64,000 nt of DNA, taken from positions 597,382 to 661,381 of the forward strand of contig CM030935.1 in assembly GCA_018136815.1 (NCBI GenBank). The letters run 5' to 3'. The notes beneath the pieces were generated by a model. It was given only the letters and a program-made list of their open reading frames with translations, searched no databases and was not told the origin of the DNA. Of the stretch, positions 11,881-20,945 are shown one piece after another; position 1 is the first letter of the stretch, and every line of letters starts with the position of its first letter. Made by a program: the position numbers and the translations under genes. The DNA comes from Isochrysis galbana (Eukaryota; Haptophyta; Isochrysidales; Isochrysidaceae).

Positions 11881-12240
11881 TCGCCGTATACGAGATGTGC
11901 ATAGAAACTTTTTCCTCTAAGGCCCACATTAACGTAAAGTCGCCGTATACGAGATGTTTCGTTTACGCAGCACATGTGATTACTTGCAATCATTGTGCAC
12001 GCCGTGCGTATGCGCATCGACTTCCCCCCTCGCGAGGGCGCCGTGCGTGCGCATAGAAACTTTTTTCCCTAAGGCCCACATTAACGTAAAGTAGCCATAT
12101 ACGAGATGTTTCGTTTGCGCAGCACGTGTGATTGCTTGCAATCATTGTGCACGCCGTGCGTATGCACATCGGCTCCCCCCCCCGCGGGGCGCCGTGCGTG
12201 CGCATAGCAACTTCCAGGAAGGTGCACGCCGTGCGTTCAC
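11880..12240 (+). repeat. Tandem ~152-bp leader repeats of the acidic gene
   Basis: GCCCACATTAACGTAAAGT occurs at 11922 and 12074, a period of 152 bp, with a partial unit before. Each unit has TATACGAGATG, a CACRTGTGATT block, GCAATCATTGTGCACGCC with the inverted repeat GCACGCCGTGC, a C run and CGCGGGG-type G run, and GTGCGTGCGCATAG. Inverted relatives at 22640-23040 flank a broken copy of the same gene. Confidence 0.7.
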
Positions 12241-12339
12241 TCTTTCCGCGGGGGGACTCTGGACGCAGAGGCGGTCGGGAACCGCGGGGGCACCCCTGGG
12301 ACCGGGGAAATATTACCGTATATTGCGAAAACACTAACG

Positions 12340-12505
12340 TAAACAATCGATAGGTCTTGGGGTCTCTCCCCTCCCCCCGGGCCCCCTCCCCCGGGTCCCC
12401 TCCTCCCCCTCTCATCGACCTACCAGAGAGAGACGGCTCCTACTGCCTGCCTCCCTCCTCCCTCCTCGCTCACCCTCCAGCTCTCTCCTCGCCCTCGTCT
12501 TCCTC
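12340..12505 (+). promoter_or_regulatory. Pyrimidine-rich leader of the acidic gene
   Basis: A C/T-rich segment runs up to the ATG at 12509. It is preserved, with changes, upstream of the truncated copy at 22363-22500 (inverted), along with CATCGACCTACCAGAGAGAG. It is therefore part of the duplicated unit. Confidence 0.5.
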
Positions 12506-12508
12506 ACG

Positions 12509-14422
12509 ATGGTGGCGACTCGGCGCGCATCGGTACGGTCCTCCGTCCTCTCCTCTCGTGCTCCTGCTCGCTGGTTTCGTTCGACTCGCTCGACACAGCC
12601 ACCTGTCGACTGGACGCCGAGCGCAAGCGCTGCTCGCACGACTCGTTCCTCTTCCTGCTCCAAGGGCGCGGCGGAGGAGGCGGATCCTGTTCGCGTTCCT
12701 GATGCCGAGGAGGAGGCCCTTTCCCCGACCGATGAGGCCACCACCACCACCACCGACGAGGACTCCGGGCCTGTGGGAGGAGAAGAGGAGAACGAGGACT
12801 GTGCGTCGGACGCTCCAGGTCTTCTTGTTCCCATCGCGCGGGTTGCGGATGTCGAGGAGCCAGCCGAGTCGATGGAGGAGGTCGAGACCGCCCACGCGCT
12901 CGCTCTCGCCGATGAGAAGGAAGCCGAGGAAGAGGACGAGAAGGCGGAGAAGGCGGAGAATGAGAAGACGGCTGCGTCCGACGCACCAGTCGGAGAAGTC
13001 TTCACTCGGTTCGAAGAGGCCACGCAGCTGGAAGAGGCCACTCAGCTCGAGGAGGAGGAGAAGGGCGAGACCGCCGAGGAGGCCGAGACCGCCGAGGCGC
13101 CCGCTCCTGCCAAGGCGAACGAAAAGGAGGGTGAGGAGAAGACGGAGGAAAAGGAAGAGGAGACGTCCGACGCACCCGCTCAGGAGGGGTTGGAGGTGGC
13201 CACGCAGCTGGAGGAACTGACTCAGCTCGAGGATTCCGCGGAGACCGCAGCCGAGCCGACCTCCGCGGAGGCCGCGATCGAGACCTCCACGGATGCCTCG
13301 CGTGTGATGGAGGACCATGCGTCCGACGCTCAAGCGGACGCTATGTTGGAGCCCATCGTTGACGAGAAGGACGACGACGACATGTTTGACTTTTGGGACA
13401 TGGCCAAGGAGCCCGATGGGGCGAAGGAGCCGGAGGAGCCAGTTGAGGAGGAGGCCGTCGTGAACAGTGGCTCCTCAGCGGTGGACTTGAGCGATGTCGC
13501 GGCTGGTGTTTCCAATGACTCCATGCACATTGACCTGACCGACGAAGCGGTAGATGTGGCGGCCACGCCTTGTTCGACGAATAGTGAGTCGGCGGCGGAG
13601 GAGTCCGAGGAGGAGTCGGAGGAGGACATTCTCCGCACCCTGAAGGAGCTCAAGGCGACCATTAAGCGGCTCGAGTCGCAGATGAAGAAGAAGCGTCCGC
13701 GCGCGAGGTCGCCAAGCGTCCCGTCCAAGAAGACCAAGCGTGCCGCCTCAGCCCAAGCGGAGGTCTCGCCGCGCCCTGTCGCCGAGGAAGCCGAAGTTCC
13801 GCCTCAGCCAGAAGCGGAGGAAGAGGCGGAGGAAGAGGCGGAAGAGCCGGAAGAGGCGGAGGAGGAAGCGGAGGAGGAGGAGGCGCGCCCGACCGGCCAC
13901 GTCCCTGTGACGAAGCGTGAGTGCCGCTTCTGCTTTTTGGCCAAGCACGAGCTGACGAAGCACGACAAGAACGGCCGCATGTACGTCAACTTTGTGCTCT
14001 TCGAGAAGAAGGTGGACTCGGATGGCACGGGCGTGCGCCTCGGCTCGGAAGAGATGCGCGAGCTCAACTTTCGCAAGTTTGTGCTGAAGGGCAAGAAGGA
14101 GGAGAAGAAGTGGGGGATCGTCCTCCGCGGCTACGACATGGACAAGTACTCGGAAGGCACGATGCCGGTCAAGGTGTACAGGTGCTCGAGCGCGGAGTTC
14201 CCTTACGTCGAGTCGAGCTGCCAACAGTTCGTCAGCTCCGTGGCGAAGGCCCTTGGTCGCCCTTACCGCACTGCCCCCAAGGCTCCGTATGTGCTTTATG
14301 CCCTCCGCGACAACGAGACCATGAAGGTGCACGCGAAAGATCAGCTAAGCCAGTGGAACGGCCTCTGCCGCGATTGCAAAAAGACGTACGGCAAGCCGCG
14401 CACTCGTGTGTGCAAGGCTTGA
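12509..14422 (+). CDS. Acidic repeat-associated protein with C-terminal Cys-pair domain
   Basis: A single uninterrupted frame of 637 codons. Residues 1-60 are Ser/Arg-rich. Residues about 65-400 are extremely acidic, with Glu/Ala repeats and a recurring E-x-ATQLEE motif (FEEATQLEEATQLEEEE, VATQLEELTQLED). A short Leu-rich helix (ILRTLKELKATIKRLESQMK) and a basic patch (KKKRPRARS) follow, then another Glu/Ala tract. The C-terminal ~165 residues look globular: C472-x2-C475 (CRFC), the block LNFRKFVLKGKKEEKK then WGIVLRGYDMDKYSEGT, and C620-x2-C623 (CRDC) with a last Cys at 635. Two CxxC pairs suggest a zinc-binding fold. Broken copies at 5874, 20942-21480 and 22153-22362 show a dispersed family. 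The basic patch and acidic tail hint at a chromatin or nucleic-acid role, which is inference; no known family is recognised. Confidence 0.7.
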   Translation: MVATRRASVRSSVLSSRAPARWFRSTRSTQPPVDWTPSASAARTTRSSSCSKGAAEEADPVRVPDAEEEALSPTDEATTTTTDEDSGPVGGEEENEDCASDAPGLLVPIARVADVEEPAESMEEVETAHALALADEKEAEEEDEKAEKAENEKTAASDAPVGEVFTRFEEATQLEEATQLEEEEKGETAEEAETAEAPAPAKANEKEGEEKTEEKEEETSDAPAQEGLEVATQLEELTQLEDSAETAAEPTSAEAAIETSTDASRVMEDHASDAQADAMLEPIVDEKDDDDMFDFWDMAKEPDGAKEPEEPVEEEAVVNSGSSAVDLSDVAAGVSNDSMHIDLTDEAVDVAATPCSTNSESAAEESEEESEEDILRTLKELKATIKRLESQMKKKRPRARSPSVPSKKTKRAASAQAEVSPRPVAEEAEVPPQPEAEEEAEEEAEEPEEAEEEAEEEEARPTGHVPVTKRECRFCFLAKHELTKHDKNGRMYVNFVLFEKKVDSDGTGVRLGSEEMRELNFRKFVLKGKKEEKKWGIVLRGYDMDKYSEGTMPVKVYRCSSAEFPYVESSCQQFVSSVAKALGRPYRTAPKAPYVLYALRDNETMKVHAKDQLSQWNGLCRDCKKTYGKPRTRVCKA

Positions 14423-14830
14423 AAAGGGTATGAAGGGGTTTGCGCAGGGTGTGAAGTGGTTTACACGAGGGTGTGAAGAACGTTTTACTATAATCTCCGG
14501 TAGTGGAATGGAAGCAGAATGGGGGAGTGAACTAGTGTTTTGCGTCCACTTGAGCGTTCTCAGACGTTAGTTGGTCTTTTATTGTATACGCGGCAGCGGG
14601 CTTACAACGGGCTTACGCGGGCGGTACTGTTTTTGCGCATTTGTCTGCGCGGCTGCAGTTGGCGCGCACACTTCCCCCCCGCCCCCGCGGAGAACAGGCG
14701 TGTAGCGCCTCGACCTCGACTGTGCACCGACCGAGTCGAGCTCTAGTGGCTTGAGCTCGACGAGCAGGCGGGTGCGCACGACGCCGACAGCCGCGCTGCG
14801 CCGCGCGCATGACGCCGACACGCCCTCCTC
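14423..14830. other. 3' flank of the acidic gene and 5' flank of the methyltransferase
   Basis: GGTGTGAAG-type words recur just after the stop (14438-14480). The rest shows no gene. The segment from 14650 is GC-rich and leads into the C/G-rich leader of the next gene. Confidence 0.4.
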
Positions 14831-14954
14831 CCTCATGGACACGGAGGCAGGGGCACCGGAAAAAAAAAAGAGGGGGGGGAGGGGGGCCAATTTCCCGTCA
14901 GTTTCCCGCGCGCCTCCCCTCCCGCGCGCTCCCTTGCGGCCCCCTTTGGGAGAA

Positions 14955-15382
14955 ATGGTCCCTCTGCTCGCCCTCGCGGCCGCATCGGCCGCCGCCCTCG
15001 CCACTCCCCCCACCCCCTACTGGCGCGACCGGCGGATCCACACGCTGGGCAACACGGGCGCCCTCGGCTGGCTGCACGCCGCACTGGCGCCCGCCGCCAC
15101 GGGTGCGATCGACCGGCTCGCCTACCGCGGCTTCGACGTGCGCCGCCGTGTCCAAGGCCGCATCCCGTCCACCGCCGTCGTGGTGGACCTCTGCTGCGGC
15201 ACCGGCTTCTCGGTCACGCCCCACACGCGCTCGGTCGGCGTCGACCTCAGCGTGCCCATGCTCACCGTCGCGCGCGCAAGGGGCACCAACGCCGCCCTCG
15301 TGCGCGGAGACGCCGAACGGTGGGGCATGCCGCGCATGTGCGACGTCGCCACGCTCATGTTTGCGGCGCACGAGATGCCGCC
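14955..15382 (+). pseudogene. SAM-dependent methyltransferase, 3' end lost to a LINE junction
   Basis: The chosen start MVPLLALAAASAAALATPPTPYW looks like a signal or plastid-targeting leader; an upstream in-frame ATG at 14835 is possible. The mature part has TLGNTGALGWLHAALAPAAT, RLAYRGFDVRRRVQGR, then the SAM motif VVDLCCGTGFS and motif II region VGVDLSVPMLTVAR, followed by ALVRGDAERWGMP and DVATLMFAAHEMPP. This order fits the Methyltransf_11 family of small-molecule methyltransferases. The coding sequence stops matching exactly after HEMPP, where antisense LINE sequence begins (15384). The frame runs on to 15446 only by chance. The missing third of the domain is not found before 19 kb, so the copy is broken. 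Confidence 0.65.
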
Positions 15383-15389
15383 GTTGATT

Positions 15390-16792
15390 TTGATCGTGCG
15401 GATCGGTCTCGCTTCCTCGCTTGTGAGCGCTTTGGCTAGTCGTTGAAAGTCCGGTCCGAAGTTGAGCAGGCGGAGCGCTAGGTGATAGAATTCCCAGCTG
15501 ACTCTATCGAAGGCTTTCTCCCAATCGAGCGCTAGGAGGAGGCCCGGCTCTCCCGTTTCGTCGAGGTATGCCCTCGTTAGTTGCAGGAGGTGAGTAGCTT
15601 CGCTTATCAGTCTCCTAGGCACGAATCCTAGTTGATTGTCAGAGATAATGTTACCTATTACTTTGCTAAGTCGGTTTGTTAGTATTTTCGCTAGGATTTT
15701 GTAATCACTTTGTAATAATGTTATAGGCCTGTAGTTTCTGGGGTCACGCGCATCGCCCTTTTTGTAGAGGAGTATGATATCCCCTTCCCTCATGGTGTAC
15801 GGGATAAGGCCCGTATCGAACGTTTGGTTGTACAGGTCTGTCAGGATTGGCGCTACTAGCTCCTCGTGCGCCTTATAGACTTCTGCCGGTATCCCATCTG
15901 GTCCCGCGCTCTTTCCGGGGCCTATGCTCCGGATGGCTAGAAGGGTCTCTTCCACTGTGATCCGCCCTTCCAGTCGGCGTCTGTCGAGTATGGTGAGGGG
16001 ACGGTCGGATAGTGTGACTTCGAGCTCGGGTTCTCGCTGCGACTCTTTGGGGGAGTACAGCCAGGAGTAGTATCTTCTGAATTCTCTACGGATGCCGTCG
16101 TCGGACGTCGTCGTTTCGTGATCGGCGTGCACTGGGTTGTTCCAGTCGCTGGTCTTGTATATCTCTTTTATGTTTCCGCTCCATTTTTGTTGTTTGAGTT
16201 TCCTGAAGAACTCTTTAGAGTGGAGGTCTTCTTGGCGGAGCTTGGCGTGCAAGGGCAGGTATCTTAGGGGCATCTTGCCGCGCTCGTCCGCTAGTTGTCG
16301 GTTGGCTTCCGTGATCTCACGTGTGAGATTCGCGTCCGGGCCTCCCTTGATGAGTTTGATGTTAAGTGTCGCGATTGTCCTTTCCAAGGTGGATTGGATG
16401 GTGGGCGTTCTTCTGACGCGTGTTTCCTCCCTCAGGAAGGTGGCTACGAGCGCTTTCGCGTTGGCCCATTCTTCTGCCAAGTCGCCGCCTCCAAGCGCAT
16501 TTTCTTGTGCCCTACGGAAGAGGAGCTCCGCTACTCTCATGGCTCCTTCTTCGCGGATGATCTCGGCGTCTATGGGTAGGTCGTAGTTGCGGTTCGGGTT
16601 GTAGCTCGGCGTCTCGAACGCGGCCAGCAGCGGTAGGTGGTCGGAGGCCGCCTTCCCTGTGAATAGATCCGGGCTGGGCCCCAGCTTGTGCCATTGAAAT
16701 TTGTCGGTGGCTCGACTGTGGTATATTCGGTCTATCCTCGTGTGTATGGTGTGCGCTAGGCGAGTGTAGCCCTTGTTCGGTCCTAGTTTCAT
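15390..16792 (-). pseudogene. LINE reverse transcriptase domain, truncated
   Basis: A long intact minus-strand frame covers the end of the endonuclease, a ~200-residue linker helix region and the reverse transcriptase fingers/palm up to motif B0/C. Motif A is present as ALDWEKAFDRV with its metal-binding Asp. Motif C (FADD/YADD) is absent because the sequence ends at INGG. The frame then runs into antisense methyltransferase DNA, so the C-terminal ~80 residues are not LINE. Confidence 0.85.
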
Positions 16793-16811
16793 GGTCCGAT
16801 GCGCGTCTTGT

Positions 16812-17722
16812 AGTCCGGCTTCTTTAAATAAATAAAATTAAAATTAAAATGTTATATCCTAGCCAACCCCACTAGCTAATTGGACACAACTTTTCAGCCC
16901 CGGACTCCCGCCATGCCTGGCGAGCCAGGTGTCCGAGTGGTACCGGGGGGGGGGGCATTGCCCCCTCCCCTCGATATTTGTCCTCCCCCCAGTGCAAGCA
17001 CCGGCCCTACGCACCCCAGCACACCCTCTCCTCGAGGCCACGCTGGGGGAAAACCCCTTTCGGGTAAAAGCAACGCAGGGGGGGGGGGCACTCGTGAGTT
17101 TAGGGGCCTAGAGCGCTAATCTCCCTCGCCCGAGCGAGTGGCCGCGGCGAGCCGCGGCCCTTCCCTCCTGGCTCTGGCGCCCCCGTCTTCTCTTACCCAA
17201 CTAGGTCTAGAAGACACGTAAACACCGGAGGGGAGAGCTGCCGCTCCCCCCTCCCCTCCCTCTTCCCTTTTCCTCCTCTCTTCCCTGCGGCGGGGGCCCA
17301 TGGCGCGCGCCTGCGGCCCCTCGCTCAGGTCCCCAGATGGCCTGCAGGGCCTGGGAGCACAGCTCAGGGGGCAGGTGAGGCTGGGGCATGGCCCTGGCCC
17401 CTCCTGCCTCTCCCTCGCTGGCGCTCCGCTCCCCTGCAAGTCGACTGGAGCTGGCTGGGGGGTCCTGAACAGGGGGGCCCAGGGGGAGGAGGGGCTGGTC
17501 AGAGGAATGGGCAGGCCACGACAGGCCAGGGCGGGCGAATCAGGCGTGCCTGTGGGGAGAGGGATGGGTCAGCAGGGCAGTGTGCTCCTGGCAGGCCATC
17601 AGGCGTGCCAGGAGAGCGGGTGGTTCTTCCCCCATGGCAGGGGAGGAGTGGAGAGAGAGGGGGGCTCGTGCCCCGCCATGAGTGAACCAAGTATAAACTT
17701 AGTTGAAGTCCGGCTTCTTTAA
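16812..17722 (-). mobile_element. SINE-like element A inserted in the LINE, with 16-bp target duplication
   Basis: AGTCCGGCTTCTTTAA is present at 16812-16827 and again at 17707-17722. Between them lies an 879-bp insert in minus orientation: it begins CAACTAAGTTTATACTTGGTT, runs through the GC-rich body shared with 30991-32410, and ends in an A/T-rich tail of (TTTTAA)-type words at 16828-16850. A long target duplication, an A/T-rich 3' tail and absence of coding capacity fit a retroposed non-autonomous element. Confidence 0.85.
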
Positions 17723-18019
17723 TCAAGGTTCTCCACTTGTCGCCATGTGTATTGGCGTACGGCGTCGGCCCCGTGCCTGCCGTGTCGGACGCCACGTTCT
17801 CCACGCAGTTGAAGTCGCCCCCCATTAGTGTCGGGGTGGTGGCGCTTTGCGTTATGTGCTGGTCTTGGCGCAGTTTTTCTATCTGGGTGCCTCTAGCCCC
17901 CGGGCTAGCGCTCAGGTACACTGAGAGGATATGGTATAGTTTTTCGTCTATCTCTATGTCCATTTTTACGCATCTTCCCTTTATGATTTCCACTACTGAG
18001 TCTACTCTAGGGATCACCC

Positions 18020-18690
18020 TGTGATGGCTTGCCAGGAGCCCACTGCCCTGCTGACCCACTCTCTCAGTGGCAGGCTCGCCTGCCTCGCGCGTCCTGGCCA
18101 GTCGTGGCCAGCCCCTCGCTCCAACCCCCCCTCCCCCCCTGTTCGACAGGCAGACAGGTGCAGAGTGGGGGCCCCTGAGGCCCAGGAGCGCCAGCGAGGG
18201 AGAGGCAGGGGAGACCAGGGCCCAGCCCCAGCCTCCTCTGCCCCCTGAGCTGGCCTCCAGGAGCCTTCAGGGGTCGCCAGAGGCAGCTGCAGGCCTGTCG
18301 CAGGCGCGCCATCGCGCGTGCCCGCAGGAGAGGGGAGAGAGAGCGCGGAGAAGGGGGTGGGCGGAGCGAGGGCTCCGCTCACCGGAAAATATGTAAGTCC
18401 CGCACCTGTTTACAGGAGAAGTCGGGACTGAGGACGCCGCCAGCCCGGTAGGCATAGGAGGAAGGGGGGAACGGATCACCGGGGGGGGGGGGGGGGGCGC
18501 GGGCCACCGACCATATCTAAGCCCTTTCCCCCTATCCCCCTAGTAGTGCACGGGGGGAGTCGCCTGATGGCGGGGGCGGGAAAGGGCCGGGAGAGAGGGG
18601 GTGTAGACAGTTTTGCTGCGTGAGTAAAAAGTAGAGGGTCCACGGCCGCGTGTGCGGTGAGACTATTAAGAAGTTAATTAATTATACTTT
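18020..18690 (+). repeat. SINE-like family A copy, internal and 3' part
   Basis: Nearly identical to 6008-6672, with a longer G tract (18481-18497). It ends GACTATTAAGAAG then TTAATTAAT. It abuts the broken 5' side of the LINE, so both were brought together by one or more rearrangements. Confidence 0.75.
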
Positions 18691-18985
18691 TGCGCCTTCC
18701 TTCTGCTCTCGGCTGCTTGAATATGTATAATAAATAGTAGTAGTAAAAGTAAAGACCCCGCGGCTTCTAAGAAACTATCAAGGTGTGGGAGTCGGCTTAT
18801 GGCTTATGTAGAAAATGTAGAAGGCAAAAATCCCTGTTTTCTTAATGGTGCACCCTTACTGTACTCGTAGTAGTAGGCTTTTTTTGGCGCTCCACAAATA
18901 GTTTAAAGTACTTTACACATCGGAGTTGGGAGTGAGTCCGTTCGTTCCTTCGCTCGACTCCCGACTGAACCTCCTCCCCCCCTTT
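18691..18985. other. AT-richer interval before the LRR gene
   Basis: This region is relatively AT-rich, with TAATAATAG-type words near 18730. It is probably the promoter region of the gene at 19075. No specific element is recognised. Confidence 0.4.
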
Positions 18986-18986
18986 C

Positions 18987-19039
18987 CCCTCTTCCCCCCC
19001 CCCCCCCCCCCCCCCCCCCCCCGACACCCCCCCCCCCCA
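18987..19039 (+). promoter_or_regulatory. Long C tract before the LRR gene
   Basis: An almost unbroken poly-C run of about 36 bases, plus a second shorter one, ends about 35 bp before the ATG at 19075. It lies on the sense strand, as do those at 24031-24100 and, inverted, 62020-62056. Confidence 0.6.
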
Positions 19040-19074
19040 TCCCGCCCGCCTCGCCTCCATCATCCATCGCCCTC

Positions 19075-20208
19075 ATGACGACGGCTCTGCACCTCTTCCG
19101 TGACGCCTACCTTAAGGCGTGTGAGGGGAGTTCGCCCCACGCTTATGTCTTAGCCCAGTGCGATCGCCCGGATGCGGAACAGCTCCTCTGCGGCGGCCGA
19201 GACCGTGGTGAGCATCCGCGGCTCGACACGACCGCCGCGGCGAACGCTGCAAGTGCAATGAGCAGGGGAGGGCATCCGTTCACGCTGGTCGACTTCTCGA
19301 GTAGCCAGCTGACGTCTGGGTGTGTCGACCCCCTGGTGAAGCTGCTGCAGGACGATTCAACCATCGAGACGCTCAGCTTGAGCAACAATGACCTCGGTCC
19401 GGAAGACATCACGGCTTTGTGCGGTGCAGCCTCAAAGAACACTACTGTGCGCGAATTGGATTTCGGAAGCAACACTGCGGGGGCCGAAGGGGGCCTTGCA
19501 GCGGCAGATATGCTGCAACAGAATTCGACGCTCAAGACTTTGCGGCTCGGCAACTGCAGCCTAGACACGCAGGGAATCATCGCCATTGCCACAGTGCTGC
19601 AGGGGAATAGCACTCTCGAGCTGCTTGACATCTCTCGACCACTGGCGACGGCTCAGCAGATGGAAGAGGCGTTGAGCCACATTGGGCGTATGCTCAGCTC
19701 CAACACTGCGCTGATCCAGCTAGACCTTTCGAAGTGCAGGATTCGTGACCATGGCCTGTCGATGATAGCCTCTGCATTGCTGCAAGCGGGAAGCAAGTCG
19801 CGCCTCTCTTCCCTTTTGCTGCGCTGCAATGAGATCTCCCTGCGAGAAAGCGACGCCGTCGGCGAATTTGGAAAACTCATGGCTTCGTACGCGTGTCACC
19901 TCGTCCGCCTGGATCTGAGCGCCAATCGCTTGCAAGATGATGGCGCCCTCATTCTCTCGGAGCAGCTCAACTCCAACTCCACCTTGACCCACTTGGACAT
20001 CACTCACAATAGCATCACTTCATGTGGGCTGTGTGCCCTTGGGCCTGTGCTTGCAAGGCATCGTTCCATCACCACTGTTGCTGTGATCGGCAATAGATTC
20101 GATTCCGCTGCCTGCCGTTCATGGTTGCCAGCGCTCCAAACTAAGCTGAAAGTCGATTTTGGGATCCAAGAAGTGGATGGCGTATACTCTTGTGTGCCAA
20201 TGGCGTGA
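19075..20208 (+). CDS. Leucine-rich-repeat protein, LRRC34-like
   Basis: A single exon of 377 residues. From about residue 70 the protein is a chain of ribonuclease-inhibitor-type leucine-rich repeats with the pattern L-x2-L-x-L-x2-N/C-x-L (for example IETLSLSNNDLGPEDITALC, LKTLRLGNCSLDTQGI, LIQLDLSKCRIRDHGL, LVRLDLSANRLQDDGA, LTHLDITHNSITSCGL). About eight repeats are visible. The C-terminal tail KVDFGIQEVDGVYSCVPMA resembles the DF...VDG..Y tail of LRRC34 proteins; this is from memory. The fold implies a protein-binding role. No signal peptide or membrane segment is present. The start is the first ATG after the C tract. Confidence 0.85.
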   Translation: MTTALHLFRDAYLKACEGSSPHAYVLAQCDRPDAEQLLCGGRDRGEHPRLDTTAAANAASAMSRGGHPFTLVDFSSSQLTSGCVDPLVKLLQDDSTIETLSLSNNDLGPEDITALCGAASKNTTVRELDFGSNTAGAEGGLAAADMLQQNSTLKTLRLGNCSLDTQGIIAIATVLQGNSTLELLDISRPLATAQQMEEALSHIGRMLSSNTALIQLDLSKCRIRDHGLSMIASALLQAGSKSRLSSLLLRCNEISLRESDAVGEFGKLMASYACHLVRLDLSANRLQDDGALILSEQLNSNSTLTHLDITHNSITSCGLCALGPVLARHRSITTVAVIGNRFDSAACRSWLPALQTKLKVDFGIQEVDGVYSCVPMA

Positions 20209-20800
20209 CGCTGGTATCCGCGCTCAACGCTCACTTATGATAAGGCACATTGCTTTTCCCAGGTAAATGGTTGACATATTCGTTCATGAGGAAAACAGTG
20301 TTCACAAACTTTGCGAGGTGTAATGGATGCAAGCGGTCCATCGTTGCGTAGCGCCGTCTTCGTCGGATTTGCACAATGAAACACCACTTTGATTTTGGTG
20401 TTGACCATAGGACATTTGCTAGGCATTGCGTCGTGACGCACTGATCGGTTGTCGGAAGCAAAGTCGTTGAGGCTGCCTACTCTGGTGACCAATGGTGTTG
20501 AGAAACATGCAATCCAAGGACGTCTTGGACGGAGAGCTTTAGGAGCGACGCCATGCCAATTTAATTATTGATGACATGTGACTTCAAGGCGGTCTATGTA
20601 GCTGGGTTCTTTGTCGTCAATTGCGCTCTATACAAGAAACAACGCCTAGGCCATTGAACATTAAACTCCCGGGAGGGAATCAGGAATGGAATGAGGGGCG
20701 ATCGTTCGTGGCGGGCTGAAGGTAGATAGAACCCGTGTGCCTTACCACACTGCTACCGATCCCTTTCGCTTTGCACCGATGAACATCATCCAAGATCCAA
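20209..20800. other. 3' flank of the LRR gene
   Basis: No gene is supported in these roughly 600 bp. The sequence has ordinary complexity and no recognisable repeat. Confidence 0.4.
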
Positions 20801-20802
20801 GA

Positions 20803-20945
20803 CAACTAAGTTTATAGTTAGTTCGGCATGGAGGCCAACCTACTTTTATAAGTGGGGGTCAATGGGGGCCTCGCGCCCCCCTCTCTCCATCGCGGACACC
20901 CCCCGGGGTGGGCCCGTACAATTAACCCCAGCCCCTGCCCTCTCA
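20803..20945 (+). repeat. 5' ends of SINE-like families A and B in tandem
   Basis: The first ~30 bases (CAACTAAGTTTATAGTTAG, then TTCGGCATGG) are the family A start. CAACCTACTTTTATAAGTGG then begins the family B start, matching 3957 and 52605. The B copy runs into a broken acidic-gene copy at about 20942. The tandem arrangement suggests a template switch or nested insertion. Confidence 0.6.

Larger units (their letters stand above)
15384..18020 (-). mobile_element. LINE retrotransposon fragment (endonuclease and reverse transcriptase)
   Basis: Minus-strand coding. The endonuclease half (18020-17723) has TLMGGDFNCVENVASDTAGT, the GGDFN-type active-site motif. After removal of the insertion at 16828-17706 plus one target copy, the frame continues TLIKEAGLQDAHRT, then RIDRIYHSR and ASDHLPLLAAFE (endonuclease SDH motif). 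The reverse transcriptase follows with DPRNYRPITLLQSDYKILAK, LGFVPRR and LLLALDWEKAFDRVSWEFY. The element stops at TIKINGG, before the catalytic YADD box, so it is 3'-truncated; the 5' end is lost at about 18020, where a SINE-like copy begins. Confidence 0.9.

Noticed and set aside
12420-13330. Arg-rich and Leu-rich long frames overlapping the acidic gene
   Set aside because: They are frame shadows of Glu/Ala-rich coding DNA; the acidic frame is conserved among the copies.
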